From NCBI RefSeq assembly GCF_943912385.1, contig NZ_CALTTY010000007.1, positions 1 through 64,000 on the forward strand: a stretch of DNA of 64,000 bases, given 5' to 3'. Both the position numbers and the translations under genes were made by a program. Shown here in pieces: positions 44,179 through 53,485 of this stretch. Position 1 is the stretch's first letter; every line of letters begins with the position of its first letter. The notes beneath the pieces were generated by a model. That model had not been told where the DNA came from, made no database searches, and saw only the letters and a list, made by a program, of their open reading frames with translations. This DNA comes from an uncultured Anaerococcus sp. Its GTDB lineage: Bacteria; Bacillota; Clostridia; Tissierellales; Peptoniphilaceae.

Positions 44179-45057
44179 ATGAAGAAGTTTAATAAAATTT
44201 TGGCCCTTATTTTGGCCCTAATATTAGGATTTGTAATTTCAAATGAGGTCAAGAAATATTTAAAAGAAAAACACGATAGTAAGTATGTGGCTAAGGCGGT
44301 CTATCTCTATAACTTAACTGACGATAAGGAAGTCCTATCAAAAAACAAAAACCAAAGGCTTCCCATGGCTTCCCTTACAAAGATCATGACCGTAAGAGTG
44401 GCCCTTAACCATATCGAGGACCTTTCTGCCCTAGCTCCAGTAGACCTTGAGGCCTACTACAGGGCTGTGGATATGAATGCATCTATGGCTGGATTTTTTG
44501 GAGGCGAGGCTACAACCTTCAGGGACCTCTTATATGCAACCATGCTAAGCTCTGCAGGAGAGGCCGCAGATAGCTTAGCGGTTAATATATCAGGATCCAT
44601 GGATAATTTTGTGGTCCTTATGAATAAGGAAGCTGAGGATTTGGGACTTACAAATACTTCCTACGGCAATTCTGACGGCATGGATGACCCTAGGAATTTT
44701 CAATCTGCCAAAGATTGTGCCATGCTCATAAAGGATAGCCTAAATGACGGCAACTTCAGGGCGATTTTTACAAAAAAAGATTTTGTAACTACTCCTACAG
44801 CAGAACACCCGGAAGGACTTTATATTGATTCCACAATTTTTACGCCCCTTTCTAAGTATGAGCAAAATGGTTTTGAAATAATAGGTGGCAAGTCCGGCAC
44901 AACTGATGATGCAGGCCTTTGCTGGGCGACTTTAGCTGTAAAAAACAACAAGGAATATATACTTGTAGTAATGGGTGTGCCCTATGATGATATAGATAAT
45001 TTAAACGATGAGCATATAGAAGAGACTTTGAGGATTTACGAAAGTATAGGAGATTAA
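44179..45057 (+). CDS. D-alanyl-D-alanine carboxypeptidase, S11 family
   Basis: A 292-residue penicillin-binding protein that trims peptidoglycan stem peptides. N-terminal membrane anchor or signal (about 5-24), SLTK active-site tetrad (about 65-68), SSAGEAAD in place of the SGN/SAN motif, and KSGTTDDAG for the KTG box. The second motif (SSAGEA) is a slight variant but keeps a serine. Stop codon is directly followed by manA with no gap. Confidence 0.88.
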   Translation: MKKFNKILALILALILGFVISNEVKKYLKEKHDSKYVAKAVYLYNLTDDKEVLSKNKNQRLPMASLTKIMTVRVALNHIEDLSALAPVDLEAYYRAVDMNASMAGFFGGEATTFRDLLYATMLSSAGEAADSLAVNISGSMDNFVVLMNKEAEDLGLTNTSYGNSDGMDDPRNFQSAKDCAMLIKDSLNDGNFRAIFTKKDFVTTPTAEHPEGLYIDSTIFTPLSKYEQNGFEIIGGKSGTTDDAGLCWATLAVKNNKEYILVVMGVPYDDIDNLNDEHIEETLRIYESIGD

Positions 45058-46002
45058 ATGGATAAAATTTTATTTTTACAAGGCAAATTTTCAGAAAAAA
45101 TTTGGGGAGGATCAAGGCTAAAAAATGAATACGGCTATGATATACCCTCAGCTAAAACAGGAGAATACTGGGCGATCTCTGGCATGGAAGGCGCCTCTTC
45201 TGTAATAACTAATGGCAAATTTAAAGAAAGAGCCCTAAGAGAAATCTATAAAAGTGAGCCAGAGCTTTTTGGAAATTCTAAGGAGGAAGACTTTCCACTT
45301 TTAGTAAAGATAATAGATGCATCTGACGACCTGTCAATCCAAGTCCATCCAGATGATGAGATGGGAGCAAGGCTTGAAAACTCAAAGGGTAAGACCGAAT
45401 GCTGGTACATCCTAAATGAAAAGCCAGCTTCGATAATATATGGCCTAAATGTGGCTAGTAAAGAGGAGGCTATAAAGCTTATCGATGAGAGAAAATGGGA
45501 CGACCTATTAAGAGAAGTCCTAGCAAAAAAGGGAGACTTTTTCTTTGTAAGGGCAGGCACAGTCCACGCCATAAAAGAAGACTGCCTAATCCTCGAAATC
45601 CAACAAGCCTCAGACATCACCTACAGGCTCTATGATTATGATAGGAAAGACGCTGATGGTAATTTAAGAGAATTGCACCTAGAAAAATCCAAGCAAGCTA
45701 TAAAGATTACTACAGATGAAAATGCCATAGAAAAAATTGAAAAAGAAGGCTATGAAGAAAAAATCCTCACAACCAATGAATACTTTGAAGTAAGAGAGAT
45801 GAAAATCGAAAAAGAGACGGTCTTTAAAAGAGAAAAGCCATACCTATTAGAAACTGTAGTTGAAGGCGAAGGAGAAATTATAATAGGAAAAGAAGCCCAC
45901 CCAATAAAAAAAGGCGACTTTTTCATAATTACAAATAAGGCTGATAAGTATAAAATAAAAGGAAAGCTAACCATAGTAGAATCAAACCCAGTAGACTTTT
46001 AA
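45058..46002 (+). CDS. manA: Mannose-6-phosphate isomerase, class I
   Basis: A 314-residue zinc-dependent isomerase linking fructose-6-phosphate and mannose-6-phosphate. It has the IQVHPDD metal-binding motif (about 95-101), the GKTECWYI stretch, and the FVRAGTVHAI region carrying another ligand. Starts exactly after the carboxypeptidase stop, so it is translationally coupled. Short class I form as common in firmicutes. Confidence 0.93.
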   Translation: MDKILFLQGKFSEKIWGGSRLKNEYGYDIPSAKTGEYWAISGMEGASSVITNGKFKERALREIYKSEPELFGNSKEEDFPLLVKIIDASDDLSIQVHPDDEMGARLENSKGKTECWYILNEKPASIIYGLNVASKEEAIKLIDERKWDDLLREVLAKKGDFFFVRAGTVHAIKEDCLILEIQQASDITYRLYDYDRKDADGNLRELHLEKSKQAIKITTDENAIEKIEKEGYEEKILTTNEYFEVREMKIEKETVFKREKPYLLETVVEGEGEIIIGKEAHPIKKGDFFIITNKADKYKIKGKLTIVESNPVDF

Positions 46003-46140
46003 GACAGAATTGATGAAAGGACTGAAAAGCAGTGGAACGAAGGCAAGGCTGCCGGCTCATGAAGACAAAGACTTCAAATACAATCAGTAAAATAAAACCT
46101 TCAGAAGTCAAGAAAAACCATAGACTCAAAAACCCCTTTC

Positions 46141-46210
46141 TCTGAAGCCCTATCCCAATCCGATGTAATCGGATTGATGGAAGGACTGATACTTTAGTAT
46201 GAAGCCCTAT
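46141..46210 (+). repeat. Dispersed repeat family C, copy 1
   Basis: CTGAAGCCCTATCCCAATCC, then GATGTAATC, GGATTGATGGAAGGACTGAT, ACTTTAGTATGAAGCCCT. AATCCGATGTAATCGGATT forms a hairpin (AATCCGAT/ATCGGATT), and GAAGCCCTA occurs at both ends. It recurs at 59650-59720 almost identically and, inverted and diverged, at 59818-59884. Confidence 0.85.
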
Positions 46211-46214
46211 CTTA

Positions 46215-46330
46215 ATAAAAAAACAAACGTCTCGTACTATCACTACCCGTCTCGAACGAAAGTGAGAGACCTCTATAGTACCGTAAATATAAGGTTCGGT
46301 AAATGCACCGTTACCACCCATAAAAACCCT
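46215..46330 (+). repeat. Dispersed repeat family B, copy 1
   Basis: AAAACAAACGTCTCGTACTA through ACCACCCATAAAAACCC. A nested palindrome pairs GTACTAT with ATAGTAC and, inside, GTCTC with GAGAC. The copy at 59350-59455 is close, that at 59165-59264 more diverged. Confidence 0.85.
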
Positions 46331-46433
46331 TCTCTATCCCAACCCAAAATCCAACCACATAGACCTCTCGTCGCTTCGTTTTAAATTTAACCTATTCCTC
46401 TGTCCTCCGATTGGTCCGACCAATAAACCCTCA

Positions 46434-46468
46434 AACAAAAAAACACCAAGCTTTCATAGGGCCTGGTG
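46434..46468 (-). terminator. Terminator of pncB
   Basis: On the minus strand CACCAGGC/GCTTGGTG (46468-46444) is followed by a T run (plus-strand A run 46436-46443). Confidence 0.8.
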
Positions 46469-46501
46469 GTTTGATTTTTGATTTGAGTTTTATTTTGACT
46501 T

Positions 46502-47944
46502 TTATTTTGCTTTAGCATCTAAAATTAATTTTTGCTTCAAGTTCCACAACTCTTGAGATAAGTCTACATAATAATCGTGTGGGGTATCATATCTTTTGAC
46601 CTCATCCCAGAGGGAGTCGACTTCTTTTTTCCTGTAGGCTGCGATTTCGTCGAGGCTTGGCTCTTCGTAGACAAGTTTACCTTTTTTAAATATTTTAACT
46701 TGCATTTCTCGTGCTGTATAATTTTTCATCTTCTTCATCTTCCAGGTAAAAAGCGGGTCAAAGATCACAAGTGGCTCGCTATCATCAATTACTTCATCAT
46801 TAAGGGCGATATAGTCAGCCTCTGCCTTGCCCGTTTCCTTATCATAGAGCCTGTAGACTTTCTTATAGCCTGGAGTCGTTATCTTCTCAACATTTTCTGA
46901 CACCTTTATCCTCGATACGAGCTCGCCCTCTTTTTCTATAGCGACAAGCTTGTAAACTCCACCAAAGACTGGGTCAGACTTAGCAGTTATTAGCCTTTCT
47001 CCAATACCAAATGAGTCAATCTTTGCCCCCTGGGAAAGGAGGGATTCGATCTTAAATTCATCAAGGGAGTTTGATGCCACTATGGTAAAGTCTTCATATC
47101 CATTTTCATCAAGTTTTTTTCTAACTTCCTTAGAAAGATAAGCCAAATCTCCCGAGTCAATTCTCACCCCACCTGTAAGCCCTTTCGGTATAAGCTCTTC
47201 TTCAAAAACCCTCATAGCATTTACAAGGCCAGATTCTAGGGTGTCATAGGTATCGATTAATAGTATACAATTATCCGGATACATCTTAGCATAGGTCTTA
47301 AAGGCCTCATACTCGCTGTCAAAGGCTTGGACCCAGGAGTGGGCCATGGTTCCAGCTGCCTTAAAACCGTATTTCTTGGCTGAATAGGTGTTTGATGTAA
47401 TTGGTGCACCTGCTATGTAGGCAGCTCTTGCTCCTGTAATAGAAGCGTCAGCTCCCTGGGCACGTCTTGACCCAAATTCCATAACTGTCCTTTCTCCAGC
47501 AGAAGATACAATCCTATTTGTCTTAGTTGCGATTAGTGAATTAAAATTCATTGATAAAAGCAAGTAGGTTTCTATAATCGAACATTCTATGATTGGCGCC
47601 TTGACTGTAATAATTGGCTCTCCAGGAAATATTACAGATCCTTCAGGAAAGGCTGAGATGTCCCCTGTAAATTCGAAATTTCTTAAATATTCTAAAAATC
47701 CTTCGGTAAAATTACCTTGCTCTCTGAAGTATTCTATATCTTCATCACTAAAGTGGAGGTTTTTGATATAGGAAATTATATCATTAAGCCCCGCAAAAAT
47801 CGAATATCCGCCTCCATCAGGATTTTTCCTATAAAAGGCATCAAAGACTGCCATGGTATCCTTCATTCCATTTTCAAAATAAGCATTGGCCATGGTAAAC
47901 TCATAATAGTCGCTTAGCATGGTTAAATTTCTATATTCTTTCAT
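46502..47944 (-). CDS. pncB: Nicotinate phosphoribosyltransferase
   Basis: A 480-residue enzyme of NAD salvage that joins nicotinate to PRPP. N-terminal LSDYYEFTMANAY, the EFGSRRAQG segment (about 151-159), the GTMAHSWV stretch (about 193-200) and the GVRIDSGDLAYLS region (about 249-261) are typical of the long firmicute form. AAGGAGC precedes the ATG. Monocistronic. Confidence 0.93.
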   Translation of the reverse strand: MKEYRNLTMLSDYYEFTMANAYFENGMKDTMAVFDAFYRKNPDGGGYSIFAGLNDIISYIKNLHFSDEDIEYFREQGNFTEGFLEYLRNFEFTGDISAFPEGSVIFPGEPIITVKAPIIECSIIETYLLLSMNFNSLIATKTNRIVSSAGERTVMEFGSRRAQGADASITGARAAYIAGAPITSNTYSAKKYGFKAAGTMAHSWVQAFDSEYEAFKTYAKMYPDNCILLIDTYDTLESGLVNAMRVFEEELIPKGLTGGVRIDSGDLAYLSKEVRKKLDENGYEDFTIVASNSLDEFKIESLLSQGAKIDSFGIGERLITAKSDPVFGGVYKLVAIEKEGELVSRIKVSENVEKITTPGYKKVYRLYDKETGKAEADYIALNDEVIDDSEPLVIFDPLFTWKMKKMKNYTAREMQVKIFKKGKLVYEEPSLDEIAAYRKKEVDSLWDEVKRYDTPHDYYVDLSQELWNLKQKLILDAKAK

Positions 47945-48071
47945 AAGCTCCTTCCTTTTTTCTGCATATATTATTATACTTATACCCTAAAAGAGAAAAT
48001 TCTTTCAAAATATTTGCTAATACACAATTTTACAATTAAAAGTACAATGATAGAAAAAGTGAGGAGATTTA

Positions 48072-48719
48072 ATGTATATATTTGATATTGACGGTACTTT
48101 GTTATACACAATAGATGCTATTACTTATTTTATAAATGAAACACTAAAGAAATTTAACTTAGACCCATGCCCAAAAGATAAGGTAGAAGCTTTTGTGGGA
48201 AATGGTCCACTTTATCTTTGTGAACATGTCCTAGACTATGTGGGTGGAGATACTGATCCTAGCTACAGAAAAGATTTTCTAGATAGCTACAACAAGGCCT
48301 ACGATGATAACCCAGCCTACCTGACTAGGGCCTATGACGGAGTAAAGGAAGCCTTAAATGAGCTTAAAAAAACAGAAAAGCCCCTGGTTTGCTTTTCAAA
48401 TAAGCCTGATGAGACCTGTAAAAAGGTAATCCCACAAGTCTTCGGCCAGGGCTACTTTGATGATATCCTAGGATACAGGAAAGACTACGAGAGAAAGCCA
48501 TCTCCAGAAGGGCTTATGATATTAAAGGAAAAATTCGGTGCGGACTTTTCCGACATAGTCTACTTTGGTGACAGTGAAGTTGACATGAAATGCGGGAAAA
48601 ATGCCGGCATCTTCACAGTAGGTGTATCTTGGGGCTTTAGGGACAGGGCTGTTTTAGAAGAAGAAAAACCCGACCTCATCATAGACGACCCAGCCGAAAT
48701 GGTAATAAGGAGGGCCTAA
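48072..48719 (+). CDS. HAD hydrolase, phosphoglycolate phosphatase-like
   Basis: A 215-residue HAD subfamily I phosphatase. Motif I FDIDGTLL (3-10), motif II CFSNKP, motif III Lys in KPSPEG and motif IV YFGDSEVDMKCG are all present with a helical cap (about 18-80). Substrate could be phosphoglycolate or another small phosphoester. Its stop overlaps the start of the PTS IIB-like gene, so the two are coupled. Confidence 0.87.
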   Translation: MYIFDIDGTLLYTIDAITYFINETLKKFNLDPCPKDKVEAFVGNGPLYLCEHVLDYVGGDTDPSYRKDFLDSYNKAYDDNPAYLTRAYDGVKEALNELKKTEKPLVCFSNKPDETCKKVIPQVFGQGYFDDILGYRKDYERKPSPEGLMILKEKFGADFSDIVYFGDSEVDMKCGKNAGIFTVGVSWGFRDRAVLEEEKPDLIIDDPAEMVIRRA

Positions 48720-49180
48720 TGGGAAAAATCAGGCTTGCTAGGGTTGATTCAAGGCTTGCAAGTGGAAATCTTGTAAAAGAGTGGACTAAGGCCTATAAAC
48801 TAGATAAGCTAATCATAGCAAACGATAAAACCAAGAGAGATACCATAAGAATTGAGGTCATGGATCTGACGGTTCCTGTAAATGTTAGGTCAATCTACCT
48901 TAAAGTAAGTGAAGTTAGAGATTTCCTAAAAAATAATAAGGGCGATTATTTTCTCCTTGTAGAAAATACTGGGGACCTTGAAAAAATCATAGATAATCAA
49001 ATTAAAATCGAGGAAGTAAATATTGGAGCCATCCATATGGCCCCTCCCAAAAAATCTCTTACACAAATGGTGGCTGTCGATGATAATGACCTTAGGATTC
49101 TTAAAGGGCTTAAAAAGCTTGGAATCAAAGTTTCTATTAAAAATTTACCGATTGACAGAGACCAGGCAGACCTTTTATAA
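48719..49180 (+). CDS. PTS IIB-like protein (mannose/sorbose family) without phosphorylation histidine
   Basis: A 153-residue soluble protein of the PTS mannose/fructose/sorbose IIB fold. The family motif DxRLIHGQV appears as DSRLASGNLV (10-19): the phosphorylated His is Ser15. The rest of the fold (KLIIANDKTKRD, then VNIGAIHMAP) is kept. No IIA, IIC or IID gene is near. It is likely a regulatory or ligand-binding relic rather than a phosphocarrier. Coupled to the HAD phosphatase. Confidence 0.82.
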   Translation: MGKIRLARVDSRLASGNLVKEWTKAYKLDKLIIANDKTKRDTIRIEVMDLTVPVNVRSIYLKVSEVRDFLKNNKGDYFLLVENTGDLEKIIDNQIKIEEVNIGAIHMAPPKKSLTQMVAVDDNDLRILKGLKKLGIKVSIKNLPIDRDQADLL

Positions 49181-49216
49181 AGCAAATGGATAAAAAGTAT
49201 TATAAGCTTGACAAGG

Positions 49217-49245
49217 TTGATTTTTGTAGTAATAGATGTTATAAT
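49217..49245 (+). promoter_or_regulatory. Predicted promoter of the gltX operon
   Basis: TTGATT (49217-49222), a 17-base spacer and TATAAT (49240-49245), about 90 bases before gltX. Confidence 0.6.
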
Positions 49246-49257
49246 TAGATAAGTTAA

Positions 49258-49303
49258 GGTTAAGTATGGGGGAAGTTTTACTTCCCTTTATTTACTTATC
49301 TAC
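49258..49303 (+). promoter_or_regulatory. Leader hairpin upstream of gltX
   Basis: GGT/ACC, TAAGTA/TACTTA and an inner GGGAAGT (49270-49276) with ACTTCCC (49280-49286) form one long hairpin in the leader. It lacks the AGGGTGG box of a T-box leader, so it is not tRNA-sensing by that route; its role is unknown. Confidence 0.55.
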
Positions 49304-49336
49304 CGAAAAGAGGAATTAAACTAAAAGGAGTAATAA

Positions 49337-50818
49337 ATGAGTGAAGTTAGAGTAAGATTTGCCCCATCACCAACAGGATATCTCCATATAGGAGGACTTA
49401 GGACTGCCCTATTTAACTACCTATATGCAAGACACACTGGTGGCAAGATGATTTTAAGAATAGAAGATACAGATAGGACCAGGTTTGTAGAAGGAGCCCT
49501 AGAAAACCTACTAAAGTCCCTAGATTGGTCAGGAGTAGAAATTGACGAAGGCGTCATGCTAGATGAAAATGGCCAAGTCACAGAAAAGGGAGATTTCGGA
49601 CCTTATATCCAATCAGAAAGAGTAAAAGAAGGAATATATGATAAATATATAAACAAGCTTCTTGAAGAAGGCAAGGCCTACTATTGCTTCTGCTCTCAAG
49701 AGAGAGTCGACCAAGTAAGAGACCAAATGAGAGCTGATGGCCTTACACCAAAATACGACGGCCTATGCCGCTCAATCCCTCTAGAAGAAGCTAAACAAAG
49801 AGTCGCAAATGGTGAAGAACACACTGTTAGACTAAAACTTCCAAAAGACTATGACATTTCTTTTGAAGATAGGATTAAGGGAAAAATAACCTTCAATACC
49901 GATGACCAAGATGACCAAGTCCTAATAAAAAGAGACGGCTACCCAACCTACCACTTTGCAGTAGTTGTAGACGACCACCTCATGGGAATCACCCACGTAG
50001 TCCGTGGAGATGAGTGGATATCATCAACACCAAAGCACGTCTACCTATATGAAGCCTTTGGCTGGGATGCACCAGAGTACATCCACCTACCAACAGTCCT
50101 AAACAAAGATCACAAAAAATACTCTAAGAGAAATGGTGACGGCATGGTAGAAGACTTTATCGAAGAAGGATACATGCCAGAAGGATTAATAAACTTCTTA
50201 TCACTTCTAGGCTGGTCTCCAGACAGTGAAGAAGAAATCTTCACCGTGGAAGAACTTGCCAAACAATTTGACTTTGACAGGGTAAATAAAACAGGTGCTG
50301 TCTTTGATAAGAAAAAGCTAGACTGGGTAAACGGCCACTATGTAAGAGAGCTTAGCCCAGAAAAGCTCGCAGAATCTATCAAACCATTCATGGAAAAAGC
50401 AGGACTAATAGATGAGTCCTACGACCACGATAAATTAGTCCTCCTAGCAGAAACATGGCAATCAGCTATAGACAAGTTTTCTGAAGCACCAGACCTTGCT
50501 AAAAATTATTATATAGACAGTGAAAGAATCGCCTATGAAGAAGAGGCAAAAGAAGCAGTCTCAACAGATGATGCCAAGAAACTTTTTGATGCCTTCCTAA
50601 ACCACCTTGAGGAAATAGATGAGATAGACTCTGACTTTGCAGGATCAATTATGAAGACTATACAAAAAGAAACAGGTATCAAAGGCAAAAACCTATGGTT
50701 CCCAGTAAGGGCTGCAGTCACAGGATCAGTCCACGGACCAGACCTATCAAATGCCTTCTTAATCATGGGCAAGGAACTAGTTAAAGAAAGGCTTGAATAC
50801 GTAAGGAATAACTTTTAA
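49337..50818 (+). CDS. gltX: Glutamyl-tRNA synthetase
   Basis: A 493-residue class I aminoacyl-tRNA synthetase. The HIGH motif is in GYLHIGGLRTALFNYL (about 14-29), and the KMSKS-like motif is KKYSKRNGD (about 258-266). A CFC cluster (about 117-119) with a later Cys may be a zinc site. Length is standard for bacterial GluRS. Its stop overlaps the cysS start by one base, forming an operon with cysS, rlmB and yacP as in bacilli. AAAGGAG site. Confidence 0.95.
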   Translation: MSEVRVRFAPSPTGYLHIGGLRTALFNYLYARHTGGKMILRIEDTDRTRFVEGALENLLKSLDWSGVEIDEGVMLDENGQVTEKGDFGPYIQSERVKEGIYDKYINKLLEEGKAYYCFCSQERVDQVRDQMRADGLTPKYDGLCRSIPLEEAKQRVANGEEHTVRLKLPKDYDISFEDRIKGKITFNTDDQDDQVLIKRDGYPTYHFAVVVDDHLMGITHVVRGDEWISSTPKHVYLYEAFGWDAPEYIHLPTVLNKDHKKYSKRNGDGMVEDFIEEGYMPEGLINFLSLLGWSPDSEEEIFTVEELAKQFDFDRVNKTGAVFDKKKLDWVNGHYVRELSPEKLAESIKPFMEKAGLIDESYDHDKLVLLAETWQSAIDKFSEAPDLAKNYYIDSERIAYEEEAKEAVSTDDAKKLFDAFLNHLEEIDEIDSDFAGSIMKTIQKETGIKGKNLWFPVRAAVTGSVHGPDLSNAFLIMGKELVKERLEYVRNNF

Positions 50819-52236
50819 TGAAAATTTATAATACCCTAACGAGAAAAAAGGAAGTATTTAAACCAATAGAAGAAGGAAAAATTAAAATGTATGTCTGTGG
50901 ACCAACAGTCTATGACTACATGCACATAGGAAATGCAAGGCCCCTGGTAGTCTTTGACACCTTTAGACGTTTTATGGACTATAGGGGCTATGATGTAACC
51001 TATGTAGTAAATTTTACTGATGTTGATGATAAGATTATTAAAAAATCAATCGAAGAGGGTATAACAACTAAAGAAGTTACAGACCGCTACATTGACCAAT
51101 ACATGGCAGATGCCCATGCCCTAAACCTAGACGAAGAAGACACCATCCACCCAAGGGCAACCGAGGTAATGGATGACATCATAGACTTTGTCAAAGGTCT
51201 AATAGATAAGGGCATGGCCTATGAATCAAATGGTGACGTCTACTTTGACGTAAGCAAAAAGACCGACTACGGAAAACTATCAAAGAAAAACCTCGATGAC
51301 CTAGTCCACGGAGCCAGCCACAGGCTTGATGACAAGGACGCTCAGAAGAAGAAAAGCCCAGCTGACTTCACCCTCTGGAAGGCTACAAAGATTGACGGAG
51401 AAGTAGCCTGGGACTCCCCATGGGGAAAGGGCAGACCTGGTTGGCACATAGAATGCTCCACCATGAGCAAAAAAATCCTAGGTGAGACCATAGACATCCA
51501 CGCCGGCGGGGAAGACCTACAATTTCCCCACCACGAAAATGAAATAGCCCAATCAGAAGGCCTAAATGAAGTGGATTTCGCCAACTACTGGTTGCACAAC
51601 GGCATGATCCAAGTAAATGGCGCCAAGATGAGTAAGTCAGTAGGCAATTTCTTTACCCTTGATGATATAAAGAAAGAATACGACCTTATGACTATAAGGT
51701 TTTGGCTATTAACAGCTTCCTACAGACAACCGATAAATTTCACCAAGGAAATAATCGAATCGGCTCAAAATTCACTTGATAGGCTAAATAATGCTTATTT
51801 CAAAGCAGAAGAAACTCTTAAAAACGCAAAAGAAATCGAAATTACAGATTCTGAAAAAGACCTAGTACAGGTCTTATCCGACAAGGAAGAAGAATTTATA
51901 AGTGTAATGGAAGATGACCTAAATACAGCAGATGCCATCACAGTCTTATTCGACTTGGCCAAATTTATAAATACCAATATTTCTGCCACATCTTCTAAAG
52001 ACTTTGTAGAAAAGACCTTCAAACTTTACCAAAAACTCTATGATATCCTTGGACTAATAGCGAAGAAAAAAGAAGCTCACGTAGACGAAGACTTTATAGA
52101 AGAAAAAATCTCTGAAAGAGATGCTGCCAAAAAAGTAAAAGACTTTGCCCTAGCAGATAAAATAAGAGATGACCTTAAGGAAAAGGGCATCATCCTTAAA
52201 GATACTAGAGAAGGAACCAAGTGGGAGATAGGCTGA
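50818..52236 (+). CDS. cysS: Cysteinyl-tRNA synthetase
   Basis: A 472-residue class I synthetase. VCGPTVYDYMHIGNARP carries the HIGH-like motif and the first zinc Cys; ECSTM and the HHENE motif give more zinc ligands; KMSKS is in AKMSKSVGNF. The order gltX-cysS-rlmB-yacP follows the Bacillus arrangement, but cysE and mrnC, which lie there between, are missing. TGATG overlap with rlmB. Confidence 0.95.
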   Translation: MKIYNTLTRKKEVFKPIEEGKIKMYVCGPTVYDYMHIGNARPLVVFDTFRRFMDYRGYDVTYVVNFTDVDDKIIKKSIEEGITTKEVTDRYIDQYMADAHALNLDEEDTIHPRATEVMDDIIDFVKGLIDKGMAYESNGDVYFDVSKKTDYGKLSKKNLDDLVHGASHRLDDKDAQKKKSPADFTLWKATKIDGEVAWDSPWGKGRPGWHIECSTMSKKILGETIDIHAGGEDLQFPHHENEIAQSEGLNEVDFANYWLHNGMIQVNGAKMSKSVGNFFTLDDIKKEYDLMTIRFWLLTASYRQPINFTKEIIESAQNSLDRLNNAYFKAEETLKNAKEIEITDSEKDLVQVLSDKEEEFISVMEDDLNTADAITVLFDLAKFINTNISATSSKDFVEKTFKLYQKLYDILGLIAKKKEAHVDEDFIEEKISERDAAKKVKDFALADKIRDDLKEKGIILKDTREGTKWEIG

Positions 52237-52940
52237 TGGATAAGATCTACGGCCGAAAACCTGTAATAGACGCCATAGACTCAGGTGTTAAAATTTACAG
52301 GGCCTATATTGTTAAACAAAAGTCAAAAATTATCGATAACATAATAAAAAAGCTAGAAAGAGCTCATGTTGAGATAAATTTTGTAGATAAGAGATTTTTT
52401 GATAAAATAGATATGAACCACCAAGGGGTTTGTGTGGAGGTGGAGTCTTTTAAGTATAAGGACCTAAAAGACCTTGATAAATACCAAAGACTTATAATTT
52501 TAGATAAAATCGAAGACCCCCACAACCTCGGTGCTATTATTAGAAGTGCGGAAAGCTTTGGCTTTGATGGGGTGATCATCCCAGAAAGAAGGAGCGCATC
52601 AGTAAGTCCTATTGTCTATAAGACAAGCGCTGGAGCTATTAACAATATAAATATAATCATGGTTAAAAATATCAACAGAGCCATAGAAGAGATCAAAGAA
52701 GCGGGCTTTTGGGTTTATGGCCTTGCTGGAGAAGCCTCAACCAATATTGAACAGACCGACCTAAAGGGCAAGGTCTGCTTGGTAGTTGGAAACGAGGGCA
52801 AGGGGATATCTAGGCTTGTTAGGAAAAATTGTGATATACTTATAAATATACCTATGAAGGGTTTTGTAAATAGTTTAAATGCATCTGTCGCCTCAGCCAT
52901 AGCTATGTATGAGGTATTAAGACAAAATGGCTTTGACTAA
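52236..52940 (+). CDS. rlmB: TrmH family 23S rRNA (guanosine-2'-O)-methyltransferase, RlmB type
   Basis: A 234-residue SPOUT methyltransferase. N-terminal substrate-binding domain (about 1-75) and the knotted catalytic domain with motif 1 HNLGAIIRSAESFGFDGV, motif 2 LVVGNEGKGISR and motif 3 IPMKGFVNSLNASVASAIA. The ATG at 52236 is preferred to the upstream GTG. It overlaps the following NYN-domain gene by 14 bases. Confidence 0.9.
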   Translation: MDKIYGRKPVIDAIDSGVKIYRAYIVKQKSKIIDNIIKKLERAHVEINFVDKRFFDKIDMNHQGVCVEVESFKYKDLKDLDKYQRLIILDKIEDPHNLGAIIRSAESFGFDGVIIPERRSASVSPIVYKTSAGAINNINIIMVKNINRAIEEIKEAGFWVYGLAGEASTNIEQTDLKGKVCLVVGNEGKGISRLVRKNCDILINIPMKGFVNSLNASVASAIAMYEVLRQNGFD

Positions 52941-53457
52941 GGAAAATATAACCTATATCGATGGCTACAATGTTATAAATAAATGGCCCAGGCTTAAAAA
53001 AGCCTCTAGGGAAAACTTACAATCAGCAAGAGATGACCTCATAGAGGACATGGCTGAATATAGTTTTCTTACAGGTGAAAAGCTAGTGATAGTCTTTGAT
53101 GCCTATAATCTTGACAGGTTAAAGGAAACAACCATAGAAAAATACGGAATGAAGATTGTCTTTACCAAGAGATTTCAAACGGCCGATACCTTTATCGAAT
53201 CAGAGCTTGCAAGAATAGGCCGTAGGCACAATGTCAAGGTAGTCACAGATGACGGGGCAGTTCAAAACATGGCTCTTTCCAAGGGCGCAAGCAGGATAAC
53301 AGCCCTCGAGCTAATGACAGACCTTGATAGCCTCAGGATAAAGATTAAAAAAAGGCGAAAGAAAAGTTTCTCCGAAAATTACAATGCATATCCCATTTCA
53401 AAAGCCTTAAAGGCCAAGCTAGACGAAATAGACTTAGACCTAGATGATAATAGCTAA
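52927..53457 (+). CDS. yacP: NYN domain RNase-like protein, YacP/Rae1 type
   Basis: A 176-residue PIN-like nuclease family protein. YIDGYNVIN (9-17) gives the first acidic site, VFDAYN (about 56-61) the second and VTDDGAVQNMA (about 104-114) the third. The Bacillus orthologue (Rae1) cleaves mRNA on the ribosome. Its C-terminal tail is rich in Lys and acidic residues. Overlaps rlmB; the sigma gene follows after 28 bases. Confidence 0.88.
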   Translation: MALTKENITYIDGYNVINKWPRLKKASRENLQSARDDLIEDMAEYSFLTGEKLVIVFDAYNLDRLKETTIEKYGMKIVFTKRFQTADTFIESELARIGRRHNVKVVTDDGAVQNMALSKGASRITALELMTDLDSLRIKIKKRRKKSFSENYNAYPISKALKAKLDEIDLDLDDNS

Positions 53458-53485
53458 AGGTAAATAAATTCAAACGGGTGATAAG

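Larger units (their letters stand above)
46003..46433. repeat. Intergenic repeat cluster between manA and pncB
   Basis: This gap holds no believable gene. It contains copies of repeat family C (46141-46210) and family B (46215-46330), followed by a CTCTCGTCGCTTCG segment that recurs near 59527. The short frames that cross it are products of the repeats. Confidence 0.75.

Noticed and set aside
46141..46330. CRISPR-like repeats
   Set aside because: Repeats are not regularly spaced, are nested and differ in length, and no cas genes occur.
49246..49336. T-box leader before gltX
   Set aside because: No AGGGTGG antiterminator motif and the leader is too short.
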